64,000 bases of DNA from Bradyrhizobium sp. AZCC 1721 (GTDB lineage: Bacteria; Pseudomonadota; Alphaproteobacteria; Rhizobiales; Xanthobacteraceae), in the NCBI RefSeq assembly GCF_036924715.1, contig NZ_JAZHSB010000001.1, forward strand, positions 3,091,001 through 3,155,000. Direction: 5' to 3'. This document shows positions 46,389 through 55,076 of this stretch, piece after piece (within the stretch, counting starts at the first letter, position 1; each line of letters opens with the position of its first letter). The notes below the pieces were generated by a model, which ran no database searches, had not been told where the DNA came from, and saw only the letters and a list, made by a program, of their open reading frames with translations. The position numbers and the translations under genes were made by a program.

Positions 46389-46479
46389 CGTCATGGCCAG
46401 GCTTGACCCGGCCATCCACGTCTTTGTTGCCGCATCAAGGTCAAGACGTGGATGCCCGGGACAGGCCCCGGGCATGACG
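46389..46479. repeat. Intergenic palindromic repeat, family C (copy 2)
   Basis: Begins CGTCATGGCCAGGC and ends CCCCGGGCATGACG; inside are CCGGCCATCCACGTCTT and AAGACGTGGATGCCCGG, which pair. It lies between the SDR gene and the flavoprotein gene. Confidence 0.85.
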
Positions 46480-46518
46480 ATTGTTATTGTGGCAGCCAAT
46501 CTGGCCTACACTCTCGCT

Positions 46519-47754
46519 ATGTCTTCGCACTCCAAAAGCGCCGCCGTCATCGGCGCCGGCCCCACCGGGCTAATGGCCGCCGAAGTGCTGGCGCAAGGCG
46601 GCGCCAGCATCACCGTCTATGACGCGATGCCGTCGGCGGGGCGCAAATTCCTGATGGCGGGGCGCGGAGGGCTCAACCTTACGCACAGCGAGCCGTTGCC
46701 GCAGTTCCTCGCCCGCTACCGCGAGGCGATGCCGCACCTGAAAATCGCCATCGAAGCGTTTCCGCCGCAGGCGTTGTGCGACTGGAGCGAGGCATTGGGG
46801 CAGGAAACATTTATCGGCTCCAGCGGCCGGGTCTTTCCAAAGGCCTTCAAGGCGTCGCCGTTGCTGAGGGCCTGGCTGCGGCGACTGGACTCGATGGGCG
46901 CAAGACTGGCGCTGCGTCACCGCTGGACCGGCTGGGATGAGCAGGGCCGCCTGCGCTTCGAAACGCCTGGTGGACCGCTCGCCGTCGAGTCTTGCGCAAC
47001 CGTGCTGGCGCTCGGGGGCGCGAGCTGGCCGCGGCTTGGTTCCGATGGCACGTGGACGGAAACGCTCGCTGCAGAGGGCGTGAAGATATCGCCGCTGCGG
47101 CCGGCCAATTCCGGCTTCACCGTCGCCTGGTCGGGCATTTTCCGCGACCGCTTTGAAGGCCAGCCGCTCAAGGGTGTGGCGCTGACCTTTGGAGCGCACA
47201 CTCAGCGTGGCGAGGCTATCGTCACCCGCACCGGCATCGAGGGCGGCGCGATCTATGCGCTTTCGGCTGAGCTGCGCGAGGCCATTATGATTTCAGGGCA
47301 GGCGACCCTGCACATCGCGCTTCGGCCTGATCTTGAGCAAACAGAGCTGATCGCGCGGCTGTCGGAACCAAGGGGCAAGCAATCCCTGTCCAACTTCCTG
47401 CGCAAGGCCGTGGGTTTGTCGCCGGTTGCGATCGGCTTGCTGCAGGAAGCCGCCAAGGCATCCGGCGCTTCGCTGGCGTCGATGTCGCCGGCCGATCTAG
47501 CTCACCTCATCAATGCCGTCCCGATCGAACTCAACGGCATCGCGCCAATCGCGCGCGCGATCTCGACGGCGGGCGGAATAGTGTTCGACGAACTCGATGC
47601 TGATTTCATGATCCGCCGTTTGCCCGGCGTGTTCGTGGCCGGCGAAATGCTCGATTGGGAAGCCCCGACCGGCGGCTATCTCTTGCAGGCGTCGTTCGCG
47701 ACGGGGGTGGCGGCAGGGAGAGGGGCGTTGACGTGGCTGGAGCGCAAAATCTAA
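46519..47754 (+). CDS. HI0933/YhiN-type flavoprotein (TIGR03862 group), 411 aa
   Basis: A FAD-binding protein with AVIGAGPTGLMAAEVLAQGG (9-28), the family motif RKFLMAGRGGLNLTHSE (about 45-61) and a C-terminal VFVAGEMLDWEAPTGGYLLQ near 373-392. These are typical of the NAD(P)/FAD-dependent HI0933-like family, whose physiological role is not established. The ATG at 46519 is chosen because the frame upstream passes through the repeat. It stands alone between repeats. Confidence 0.88.
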   Translation: MSSHSKSAAVIGAGPTGLMAAEVLAQGGASITVYDAMPSAGRKFLMAGRGGLNLTHSEPLPQFLARYREAMPHLKIAIEAFPPQALCDWSEALGQETFIGSSGRVFPKAFKASPLLRAWLRRLDSMGARLALRHRWTGWDEQGRLRFETPGGPLAVESCATVLALGGASWPRLGSDGTWTETLAAEGVKISPLRPANSGFTVAWSGIFRDRFEGQPLKGVALTFGAHTQRGEAIVTRTGIEGGAIYALSAELREAIMISGQATLHIALRPDLEQTELIARLSEPRGKQSLSNFLRKAVGLSPVAIGLLQEAAKASGASLASMSPADLAHLINAVPIELNGIAPIARAISTAGGIVFDELDADFMIRRLPGVFVAGEMLDWEAPTGGYLLQASFATGVAAGRGALTWLERKI

Positions 47755-47758
47755 CCCC

Positions 47759-47841
47759 GTCATTGCGAGCGAAGCGAAGCAATCCATCTCGCCGCAAGCG
47801 GAGGAATGGATTGCTTCGTCGCTTTGCTCCTCGCAATGACG
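47759..47841. repeat. Intergenic palindromic repeat, family A (copy 4, short form)
   Basis: Begins CGTCATTGCGAGCGAAGCG and ends CTCCTCGCAATGACG, with GCAATCCATC and GGATTGCTTCG inside. It lies between the convergent flavoprotein and aldolase-like genes. Confidence 0.9.
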
Positions 47842-47863
47842 GCTGTGGCGTCGACGGCACTCC

Positions 47864-48946
47864 CTACCGCAACTTCCCCCTTGCCGCAACAGGCAGCGTG
47901 CCGATGATCTCGTCGCCGCGCACCATCACCACCTCGTCCATCATGTTGACGACGACGCAGACATGATTGGGTACGATCCGGACGACGTCGCCGACATTCG
48001 GCCGCGTGTTGCTGCGGGCCAGGTCGAGGAAGCCGTGCTCTTCCGCGAAGCGCGCGATCTTCGCCTCGGGGTGCTCAAGGATCAACCCGTAGCCGTCGAG
48101 ACCGCCGCCGGGATCCGATGTCAGCGTCTTCGAGCCGGCGTCCAGAATGCCGCGGTCCGGTCCGGCGCGGCTCACGACTGTGGAATAGATGTTCAGCGCG
48201 CAATCGTCCCATTCGGCGACGCCAGCCGCGACCTGCATGCGGTCGTTGTAGATATAGGTGCCGGGCCGATGCTCGGTCGCGCCCTTCAGCTTGCCGAGAT
48301 TTTTCAGATTGGGCGAGCCGCCGGTCGAAACCATCGTCGCATCGAGCCCATGCGCGCGGACGCCCGCCAGGGCCTCATCGAAAAACTTTTGTGCTTCCAC
48401 CCAGCCGGTCTCGGTCGGGTACAGCATGAAGCCCGCAAATTGCAGGCCCTTCGAGCCCGCAATCTCGCGCGCCAGCGCAATAGCTTCCGCCGGCGTTTCG
48501 ACGCCGGCGCGCTTGCGCCCCGTATCGCACTCGACCACGACTGACAGCGGTCGGCCCGAAGCTGCGGCGGCCTGCGGCAGGCCGGCGATCACGGTCGAAT
48601 TGTCGGCAGCGACCGTCATGTTGGCCTTGGCCTGCAGCGCCGCGAGCCGGGCCATCTTCTCCTCGCCGATCAGATTGTAGCTGATCAGGATGTCGTCGAT
48701 GCCTGCATCCGCCATCACTTCGGCCTCGCCGAGCTTCTGGCAGGTGATGCCCTTGGCGCCGGCCGAGACCTGCATCTGCGCGAGCAGCGGGCTCTTGTGG
48801 GTCTTGATATGCGGCCGGTTGGCGACGCCGGCGGTATCGCAGGCGACCTGGATGCGGGCGATATTGCGCTCGACGCGGTCCATGTCGATGACCGCACAGG
48901 GCGTGCCGTATTCGCGGGCGATTTTTGCGGCGAGGGGCGTTGTCAT
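47864..48946 (-). CDS. PLP-dependent D-threonine aldolase / D-serine dehydratase family protein, 360 aa
   Basis: An alanine-racemase-type barrel enzyme. The PLP Lys is in RPHIKTHKSP (about residues 44-53), and the C-terminal metal site has PNHVCVVVN with the His-x-Cys pair. The family includes D-threonine aldolase, D-threo-3-hydroxyaspartate dehydratase and eukaryotic-type D-serine dehydratase. It would act on a D-3-hydroxy amino acid in the cytoplasm. Length is normal. The upstream region is a repeat, so the promoter is not obvious. The exact reaction cannot be separated from sequence alone. Confidence 0.9.
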   Translation of the reverse strand: MTTPLAAKIAREYGTPCAVIDMDRVERNIARIQVACDTAGVANRPHIKTHKSPLLAQMQVSAGAKGITCQKLGEAEVMADAGIDDILISYNLIGEEKMARLAALQAKANMTVAADNSTVIAGLPQAAAASGRPLSVVVECDTGRKRAGVETPAEAIALAREIAGSKGLQFAGFMLYPTETGWVEAQKFFDEALAGVRAHGLDATMVSTGGSPNLKNLGKLKGATEHRPGTYIYNDRMQVAAGVAEWDDCALNIYSTVVSRAGPDRGILDAGSKTLTSDPGGGLDGYGLILEHPEAKIARFAEEHGFLDLARSNTRPNVGDVVRIVPNHVCVVVNMMDEVVMVRGDEIIGTLPVAARGKLR

Positions 48947-48971
48947 GCGGTCGATTCCAATTCGTTGTTGC

Positions 48972-49057
48972 CGTCATTGCGAGCGAAGCGAAGCAATCCA
49001 TTTCTCCGCACACGAGGAAGGATGGATTGCTTCGTCGCTTCGCTCCTCGCAATGACG
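48972..49057. repeat. Intergenic palindromic repeat, family A (copy 5, short form)
   Basis: Begins CGTCATTGCGAGCGAAGCG and ends CTCCTCGCAATGACG, close to copy 4 but with a different central loop. It separates the ABC-F and aldolase-like genes, which run in the same direction. Confidence 0.9.
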
Positions 49058-49076
49058 GAAGGATACCATGCGGCTT

Positions 49077-50891
49077 CTACGCTTGCTCAATCTCTTCCCG
49101 CAAAACTTCCAGCTCCAGCCACCGGTCTTCGGCGGCGGCCAGTTCTTCCTGCGCTTTTGCAATCGCCGATGACGCCGCATCGAATTTCCTGCGATCCTTG
49201 GCGTAGAGGTCGGGATCGTCAAGCAGCTTCTGCTGCTTTGCGATCTCGGCCTGCAATTTCGCGATCGTTTTCGGCAGCGTTTCCAGCGCGTGCTTTTCGT
49301 TGAAGTTCAGCCGGCGTTTGGGGGCGGCGGAAGGGGCGGTAGCTCTGGTCTCCTTCTTTTCCTCAATCGGCGCCGGTCCATTGACAGATTCCCGCGACAA
49401 ATCCTCGCCGCGCTGCGCCAGCATGTCGGTGTAGCCGCCGGCATACTCGATCCAGCGGCCATTGCCTTCCGGCACGATCACCGACGTCACCACGCGATCG
49501 AGGAAGTCGCGGTCGTGGCTGATCAGGATCACCGTGCCCTCGTAATCGCCAAGCATCTCCTCGAGCACGTCGAGCGTTTCGAGATCGAGGTCGTTGGTCG
49601 GCTCGTCCAGTACCAAGAGGTTCGACGGCTTTGCCAGCGCTCGCGCCAACATCAGCCGGCCGCGCTCGCCGCCGGAAAGCACCTCCAGCGGCGTGCGCAT
49701 TTGTTCTTGCGCGAAGAGAAAGTCCTTCATGTAGCTGACCACGTGTTTCGGCTTGCCGCCGACCATGACATGGTCGCCGCGGCCGCCGGTCAGCGCTTCC
49801 GCCAGCGTCGATTTCGGATCGAGGCTTTCGCGGTGCTGGTCCAGCGTCGCCATTTCGAGATTGGCGCCGAGTCGGATCGTGCCGCTATCGGGGGGATCGT
49901 TGCCGATCAAAAGATGAACGAGCGTGGTTTTGCCGGCGCCGTTCGGGCCGACGATGCCGATGCGGTCACCGCGCTGGACCCGAATTGAGAAGCCGTCGAC
50001 GATCTTGCGGTCGCCATAGGCCTTGGCGATGTTCTTCGCCTCGATGACCAGCCGGCCAGATTTTTCAGCTTCGGCGGCCGCGAGGTTGGCATTGCCGGCA
50101 GTACCGCGATAATTGCGCCGCTGGTCGCGCAGCGCGTGCAGGTTACCGAGCCGCTTGACGTTGCGCTTGCGGCGGCCGGAGACGCCATAGCGCAGCCAGT
50201 GTTCCTCGTTGACGATCTTGCGGTCGAGCTTGTGCTGCTCGCGCTCTTCTTCCGCCAGCACCTCGTCGCGCCAGGCTTCGAATGCGGAGAAGCCGCGGTC
50301 GATCTGCCGGATCTGGCCGCGGTCGAGCCAGGCGGTCGAGCGCGACAGGTTGGAAAGGAACCGGCGATCGTGACTGATGAGGACAAGCGCGCAGCGGCGG
50401 CTTTCCAGTTCGCGTTCGAGCCATTCGATGGTGGGAAGGTCGAGATGGTTGGTCGGCTCGTCCAGCAGCAGGATATCGGGCGAGGGCGCCAGCACCCGCG
50501 CCAGCGCGGCGCGGCGGGCTTCGCCGCCCGAGATATGCGCGGGGTCTTCGTCGCCGGAGAGCCCGAGCTGCTCGACGAGATAGCGTGCCTGGTAGTGATC
50601 GTCGCCGGGGCCGAGGCCGGCCTCGACATAGGCCAGCGTGGTCTTGTGGTCGCCGAAATCAGGCTCCTGCGGCAGATAGCGGATGGTGGCGCCGGGCTGC
50701 ACGAAGCGGCTGCCGCCGTCGGGCTCGACCAGTCCGGCGGCGATTTTCAGCAGCGTCGATTTGCCGGAGCCGTTGCGTCCGATCAGGCAGACGCGCTCGC
50801 CCGACGACACCGACAATTCCACGCCCGACAACAGCGGCGTGCCGCCAAACGTCAGCCTTATATCTTTCAACTGGATCAGCGGCGGCGCCAT
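49077..50891 (-). CDS. ABC-F family ATPase (Uup-like), 604 aa
   Basis: Two ABC domains without membrane segments. Walker A motifs are GRNGSGKST (near 38-46) and GPNGAGKTT (about 320). Signature motifs are ISGGEARRAALARVL and LSGGERGRLMLARAL; each is followed by DEPTNHLDLPT or DEPTNDLDLET. A charged coiled-coil tail begins near residue 525 (NEKHALETLPKTIAKLQAEI), as in Uup. ABC-F proteins act on ribosomes or, for Uup, also influence DNA transposon excision and branched DNA. It starts 3 nt after the UPF0178 gene stop, so they are one unit. Confidence 0.93.
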   Translation of the reverse strand: MAPPLIQLKDIRLTFGGTPLLSGVELSVSSGERVCLIGRNGSGKSTLLKIAAGLVEPDGGSRFVQPGATIRYLPQEPDFGDHKTTLAYVEAGLGPGDDHYQARYLVEQLGLSGDEDPAHISGGEARRAALARVLAPSPDILLLDEPTNHLDLPTIEWLERELESRRCALVLISHDRRFLSNLSRSTAWLDRGQIRQIDRGFSAFEAWRDEVLAEEEREQHKLDRKIVNEEHWLRYGVSGRRKRNVKRLGNLHALRDQRRNYRGTAGNANLAAAEAEKSGRLVIEAKNIAKAYGDRKIVDGFSIRVQRGDRIGIVGPNGAGKTTLVHLLIGNDPPDSGTIRLGANLEMATLDQHRESLDPKSTLAEALTGGRGDHVMVGGKPKHVVSYMKDFLFAQEQMRTPLEVLSGGERGRLMLARALAKPSNLLVLDEPTNDLDLETLDVLEEMLGDYEGTVILISHDRDFLDRVVTSVIVPEGNGRWIEYAGGYTDMLAQRGEDLSRESVNGPAPIEEKKETRATAPSAAPKRRLNFNEKHALETLPKTIAKLQAEIAKQQKLLDDPDLYAKDRRKFDAASSAIAKAQEELAAAEDRWLELEVLREEIEQA

Positions 50892-50894
50892 CGT

Positions 50895-51389
50895 TCAACC
50901 CTGGTTCGGCGCAGGCTGCTGCGCCTGCTGGCGCTGGATGCGGCGGATGGTCTGGTCGAGCGCCGACAGAAACGTCGAGCGGTCGCGCGGTGCAAAGGAC
51001 CTTGGACCGCTGGTCACTTCGCCGGATGAGCGCAGGTCGGTCATCAGATTGCGCACCGCAAGCGTCATCCCGATCGATGCTTCCGTGAACGGCTTGCCGT
51101 TCGGCGCGATCACTTCGGCACCGGCCTTCACGCAACGGCTAGCGAGCGGGATATCCGATGTGATGACGATGTCGCCGCGGCCGGCGCGCTCCGCGATCCA
51201 GTCGTCGGCGGCGTCCATGCCGGAACCGGCGGCAATGCGCTCGATCAGCGGATCCTGCGGCACGCGGATGAAATTTCCCGCAACGACGCTGACCGGCAGG
51301 CCGTGGCGGATCGCGACGCGATAGATCTCGTCCTTCACCGGGCAGGCGTCGGCATCGACATAGATGCGGGTTTGGTTCACGTCAGGCAT
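50895..51389 (-). CDS. UPF0178 family protein (YaiI/YqxD), 164 aa
   Basis: The family signature [18 protein letters not shown] lies at residues 8-25, followed by [20 protein letters not shown] (near 83-102) and NLMTDLRS near 135. The fold is PIN-like, and acidic residues suggest a nuclease site, but no activity is established. A Gln-rich tail ([15 protein letters not shown]) is probably disordered. It lies directly upstream of the ABC-F gene and is divergent from the double-hotdog gene. Confidence 0.93.
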   Translation of the reverse strand: MPDVNQTRIYVDADACPVKDEIYRVAIRHGLPVSVVAGNFIRVPQDPLIERIAAGSGMDAADDWIAERAGRGDIVITSDIPLASRCVKAGAEVIAPNGKPFTEASIGMTLAVRNLMTDLRSSGEVTSGPRSFAPRDRSTFLSALDQTIRRIQRQQAQQPAPNQG

Positions 51390-51540
51390 ATCAGTTCGAC
51401 AGCGGTTCTTTTGCCCGCGCGTGGTAACCTATTCGATGCCGGAATGCGAGGAAAACGGGGGCCGGGAACACGCTTGCGTCGGCACATTCTTTGCGTACCA
51501 TAACCGGCGGAAAAACAACCAAAAACAACAGGAAACCGGC

Positions 51541-52335
51541 ATGCCCATCGAGCCGTATCGCGTCCAGGCCTACAACACCGCCAAACAATCCGAAAACAAG
51601 ATGCATGATGACACCGTGGCGAAGCGGTTCGGATTTTCGGGTGGGCTGGTCCCCGGCGTCGACGTGATGGCCTACATGATGCACCAACCGGTGACGAAAT
51701 GGGGCCGCGCATTTCTGGAACGCGGATTGATCGAGGCGCGTTTCGTCAAGCCGGTTTATGACGGCGAACTCGCGGAGCTGACGGCGGAAGAAAGCGACGG
51801 CGTGCTGTCGATCGAGGTGCAGAGCCGCGGCGCGCTTTGTGCCACCGGCACGGCGTCGTTGCCGGTCTCCGCGCCGGCTGTTTCGATCGCAGACTACAGG
51901 GAAGTCGCGGCGGTCGCGGAGCGCAAGCCGGTCAACGCGTCTTCCTATGAAGTCGGCAAATGGCTCGGCGCCACTCCGCGCGACTGGGCAGGCGAAGCGG
52001 CCGCGGGATATCTCGCCGACATCAGGGAAACCGATACGATCTACGCCAGGGAGGGCCTGGGTCATCCCGGCCTGCTGCAGCGGGTGATGAATCGCGTGCT
52101 GGTCGACAATGCCATCCTGGGGCCGTGGATTCATGTCGGCAGCCGCATGCAGCTTTTGTCGGCCGCGAGAGCCGGCGATGTCATCACCGCGCGTGCGAAG
52201 GTGGTCGGCAATTACGACAAGAAGGGCCATCGCTTCGTCGAGCTCGACGCGCTGGTCGTCGGCAACGGCAACACGCCGCTGGCGCATTGCCACCACATCG
52301 CGATCTACCAGCCGCGCGAGCAGGCGGCGGCGTAG
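51541..52335 (+). CDS. Predicted double-hotdog protein, MaoC/thioesterase-like, 264 aa
   Basis: The N-terminal half has DDTVAKRFGFSGGLVPGVDV (23-42), in which the GGLVPGVDVMAYM helix resembles the hotdog helix of MaoC-type hydratases (usually G-x-HG). The His typical of hydratases is missing. The C-terminal half has GHPGLLQRVMNRVLVDN and a hotdog-like VGSRMQLLSAARAGDVITAR, then FVELDALVVGNGNTPLAHCH. CAGGAAACC precedes the ATG. I infer an acyl-CoA- or acyl-binding role, but do not recognise a named family. The gene has no operon partner. Confidence 0.65.
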   Translation: MPIEPYRVQAYNTAKQSENKMHDDTVAKRFGFSGGLVPGVDVMAYMMHQPVTKWGRAFLERGLIEARFVKPVYDGELAELTAEESDGVLSIEVQSRGALCATGTASLPVSAPAVSIADYREVAAVAERKPVNASSYEVGKWLGATPRDWAGEAAAGYLADIRETDTIYAREGLGHPGLLQRVMNRVLVDNAILGPWIHVGSRMQLLSAARAGDVITARAKVVGNYDKKGHRFVELDALVVGNGNTPLAHCHHIAIYQPREQAAA

Positions 52336-52350
52336 GGCAGCGCGGTCTCA

Positions 52351-52458
52351 CCTGTCATTCCCCGCGTAGGAATCCAGTACGCCGCGGCTTCTCGCCTCTA
52401 CAACGAGCGTCTCTGGAATACTGGGCGGATTCGCCCGGTCAAGCCGGGCGATGACAGG
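52351..52458. repeat. Intergenic palindromic repeat, family G (single copy here)
   Basis: Begins CCTGTCATTCCCCGCG and ends GCCGGGCGATGACAGG; inside is GAATCCAGTACGCCG with TGGAATACTGGGCGG. It fills the space between convergent hotdog and CoxL-like genes. Confidence 0.75.
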
Positions 52459-52480
52459 GGTGTATGCGGTAGCTCTTGAG

Positions 52481-54856
52481 CTACGCCGCCTGCTTCGCCT
52501 TCGCATCCTGAATCGCCCGCCACACCCGTTCCGGCGTCAAGGGCATGTCGATATGCGTGATGCCGTAATCCGACAGCGCGTCGACCACCGCGTTGACGAC
52601 GCAGACGAGGCTGCCGGCGCAGCCGGCTTCGCCGCAACCCTTGGTGCCCAGCGGATTGGATTTTGCCGGCGAGGGGTGGTCGCCGATCTCCATCGGCGGA
52701 ATGTCCTCGGCCCGCGGCAGCGCGTAATCCATGAACGAGCCGGTGATCGGCTGGCCGCTTGCATCGTAGCTGACCTGCTCCATCAGCGCCTGCCCGATGC
52801 CCTGCGCGACGCCGCCATGCAACTGGCCGGCGACGATCATCGGATTGACCACGGTGCCGAAATCGTTGACCGCAAAATAGCGCACGATTTGCACGACGCC
52901 GGTCTCGGGATCGATTTCCACTTCCGCGACATGGCAGCCGTTGGGGAAGGTGGACGGCGTATCCTTGGTGGCATGGTCGACGTCGAGCGACAGCGGCACG
53001 CCTTCGGGCATCTTGCCCTCGCGCAGGCGCTTCGCCAAATCCATGATGCCGATCGAGCGGTCGGTGCCGGCGATGGTGAAGCGGCCATTGGCGAATTCGA
53101 TGTCGCCTTCGGATGCCTCCATCAGATGCGCGGCCGCCTGCTTGCCCTTTGCAATCACGAGCGCGGAGGCTTCCACGATCGCCTGGCCGGTCGCCGTGAT
53201 CGAGCGCGAGCCGCCGGTGCCGTTGCCGAAGCGGACGAGATCGCTGTCGTTCTGCTCGATGGTGATCTTCTCGAAGGGGACGCCGAGCTGCGCAGACAGC
53301 ACTTGGGCGAACGGCGCGGCGTGACCCTGGCCGTAATCGAGCGTGCCGGTGGTCAGCTTCACCGACCCGTCAGGCTCAAAGGTGATCTTGCCGAGTTCGC
53401 CGCTCGGCGGCGCGGTGACTTCCAGATACGACCCAACGGCGATGCCGCGCAGCTTGCCGCTCTTCCGGCTCTCCTTCTTGCGCTTGGTAAAATTGGCGTG
53501 GTCGGAAATCTCCAGTGCCTTGTTGAAGACGCCGGCGAAGTCGCCGCTGTCATAGGTGACGCCCGAAGCTGCTGCGAACGGCAGTTGCGTCGGTTTGATG
53601 AAGTTGCGCTTGCGCAGCGTCAGCCGGTTGATGCCCATCTCGTCGGCGGCGCGGTCGATCAGCCGCTCCATGTAGTAGTTCGCCTCGGGCCGGCCGGCGC
53701 CGCGATAGGCGCCCATCAAGGTGGTGTTGGTCAACACCGTCTTGATGTCGACGCCGAGCAGCGGGGTGCGGTAGACGCTGGCGAGGTTCTTGCCGGTGTT
53801 GAGCGACAGCGGCCCCGGCGCGACGCCCGTGATATAGGCGCCGAGATTGCCGTAACCGGAAAGCCGCACCGCCAGAAACTTGCCGTCGGCATCGAGCGCC
53901 AGTTCGGCGTGGATGAGCTGCGCGCGGCCGTGGCTGTCGGAGAGGAAGCTGGTCGAGCGTTCGTCGGTCCATTTTACCGGACGGCCCAGCGCCTTCGCCG
54001 CATGCAGGATGCAGGTATATTCGGGATAGCTGACGTTCTTCATGCCGAAGGAGCCGCCGACATTGGCGGTCAGGATGCGCACCTTGTCGTTGGGCACGTT
54101 GAGGATTTTTGCCAGCATCACCTTGTTGCCGGAAACGCCCTGCGTCGGCACCTGCAGCGTGAAGCGTTCGGCGGCCTTGTCGTAGGCGGCCAGCGCGACG
54201 CGCGGCTCCATCGACACCACGGCAACGCGGGTGTTGACGATGTCGAGCCTGGTTACATGGGCGGCGGCAGCGAACGCGGCGTCGATCTTGGCGGCATCGC
54301 CATAGTGATAATCCAGCGCGACGTTGTTCGGGATGTGATCGTAAAGCTGCGGCGCGCCGGGCTTTGCGGCTTCCGCCGCATCGGTCACGGCGGGCAGCGG
54401 CTCGATGTCGAGCTCTATGGCCTCCGCCGCATCGCGCGCCTGCGCCAGCGTTTCCGCGACCACGAAAGCGACGGGGTCGCCGACAAAACGCACCTTGTCG
54501 GTCGGCAGCGCCGGGCGGTTGGTCTGCAACAGCGGCGAACCGTCGCGGCTCTTCAACGGCAGGCCGCAGGTGAAGGGGCCGTAGCCGGCGGTCTCGAGAT
54601 CCTTGCCGGTCCAGACGCCGAGCACGCCCGGCATCGCCTTGGCGGCGGCCGTGCCGATCCCCCTGATGATTCCGTGGGCATGGCTGGAGCGCACCATCCA
54701 GCAATAGGCCTGGCCGGGCAGGGTGAAATCGTCGGTGTATTTGCCCCGGCCGCGCACCAGCGTGTCGTCTTCCTTGCGGCGCACCGGCTGCCCCACACCG
54801 TATTTTTGCAGTGCGATAGCGTTGTCCAGGGAGGAGGCCGACGTGTGATCTTGCAT
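52481..54856 (-). CDS. Xanthine dehydrogenase family molybdopterin-binding subunit (form II CoxL-like), 791 aa
   Basis: The large molybdenum subunit of an aerobic-type CO dehydrogenase-like hydroxylase. N-terminal VGQPVRRKEDDTLVRGRGKY, the molybdopterin/active-site loop AYRGAGRPE in the middle, and GTKGCGEAGCAGS near the C-terminus are seen. AYRGAGR marks form II (putative) rather than true CoxL, which has AYxCSFR. The medium FAD and small [2Fe-2S] subunit genes that normally sit beside it are absent, so it must recruit them from elsewhere. The ATG at 54856 has CAGGTG upstream; a GTG at 54865 is less likely. The substrate is unknown. Confidence 0.92.
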   Translation of the reverse strand: MQDHTSASSLDNAIALQKYGVGQPVRRKEDDTLVRGRGKYTDDFTLPGQAYCWMVRSSHAHGIIRGIGTAAAKAMPGVLGVWTGKDLETAGYGPFTCGLPLKSRDGSPLLQTNRPALPTDKVRFVGDPVAFVVAETLAQARDAAEAIELDIEPLPAVTDAAEAAKPGAPQLYDHIPNNVALDYHYGDAAKIDAAFAAAAHVTRLDIVNTRVAVVSMEPRVALAAYDKAAERFTLQVPTQGVSGNKVMLAKILNVPNDKVRILTANVGGSFGMKNVSYPEYTCILHAAKALGRPVKWTDERSTSFLSDSHGRAQLIHAELALDADGKFLAVRLSGYGNLGAYITGVAPGPLSLNTGKNLASVYRTPLLGVDIKTVLTNTTLMGAYRGAGRPEANYYMERLIDRAADEMGINRLTLRKRNFIKPTQLPFAAASGVTYDSGDFAGVFNKALEISDHANFTKRKKESRKSGKLRGIAVGSYLEVTAPPSGELGKITFEPDGSVKLTTGTLDYGQGHAAPFAQVLSAQLGVPFEKITIEQNDSDLVRFGNGTGGSRSITATGQAIVEASALVIAKGKQAAAHLMEASEGDIEFANGRFTIAGTDRSIGIMDLAKRLREGKMPEGVPLSLDVDHATKDTPSTFPNGCHVAEVEIDPETGVVQIVRYFAVNDFGTVVNPMIVAGQLHGGVAQGIGQALMEQVSYDASGQPITGSFMDYALPRAEDIPPMEIGDHPSPAKSNPLGTKGCGEAGCAGSLVCVVNAVVDALSDYGITHIDMPLTPERVWRAIQDAKAKQAA

Positions 54857-55076
54857 CGAAAACACCTGAAATTCTTGGGATTCTCTTGGATTTCTTGCTG
54901 GATTCTTGGTTCCGCGGGTTCCCGCTCAGATAACGTACCGTGTAATCCCGGACAACGCCTGATTGGGCATAGTCCTATGTGATGGGTTGTTGCGTAGCCC
55001 CTTGGCGCTGCTAAAGTTTCCGTGAACGGTGATTTTCTTCGGCGGCCCAGACGCGGCCTGCGGAAAGACAGTTTTG

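Noticed and set aside
52469..52484. GTAGCTC-TT-GAGCTAC hairpin at the CoxL-like stop codon as terminator
   Set aside because: The stem is short and overlaps the stop codon, and there is no U-tract. It may be chance.
54871..54910. Four imperfect ATTCTTGG-like repeats upstream of the CoxL-like gene
   Set aside because: Low-complexity T-rich run; unit spacing is irregular and no function can be supported.
52451..54982. 843-codon open frame on the plus strand opposite the CoxL-like gene
   Set aside because: It is a mirror of high-GC codon bias in the real gene. Its protein has no domain pattern and is rich in Arg, Asp and His, as antisense frames usually are.
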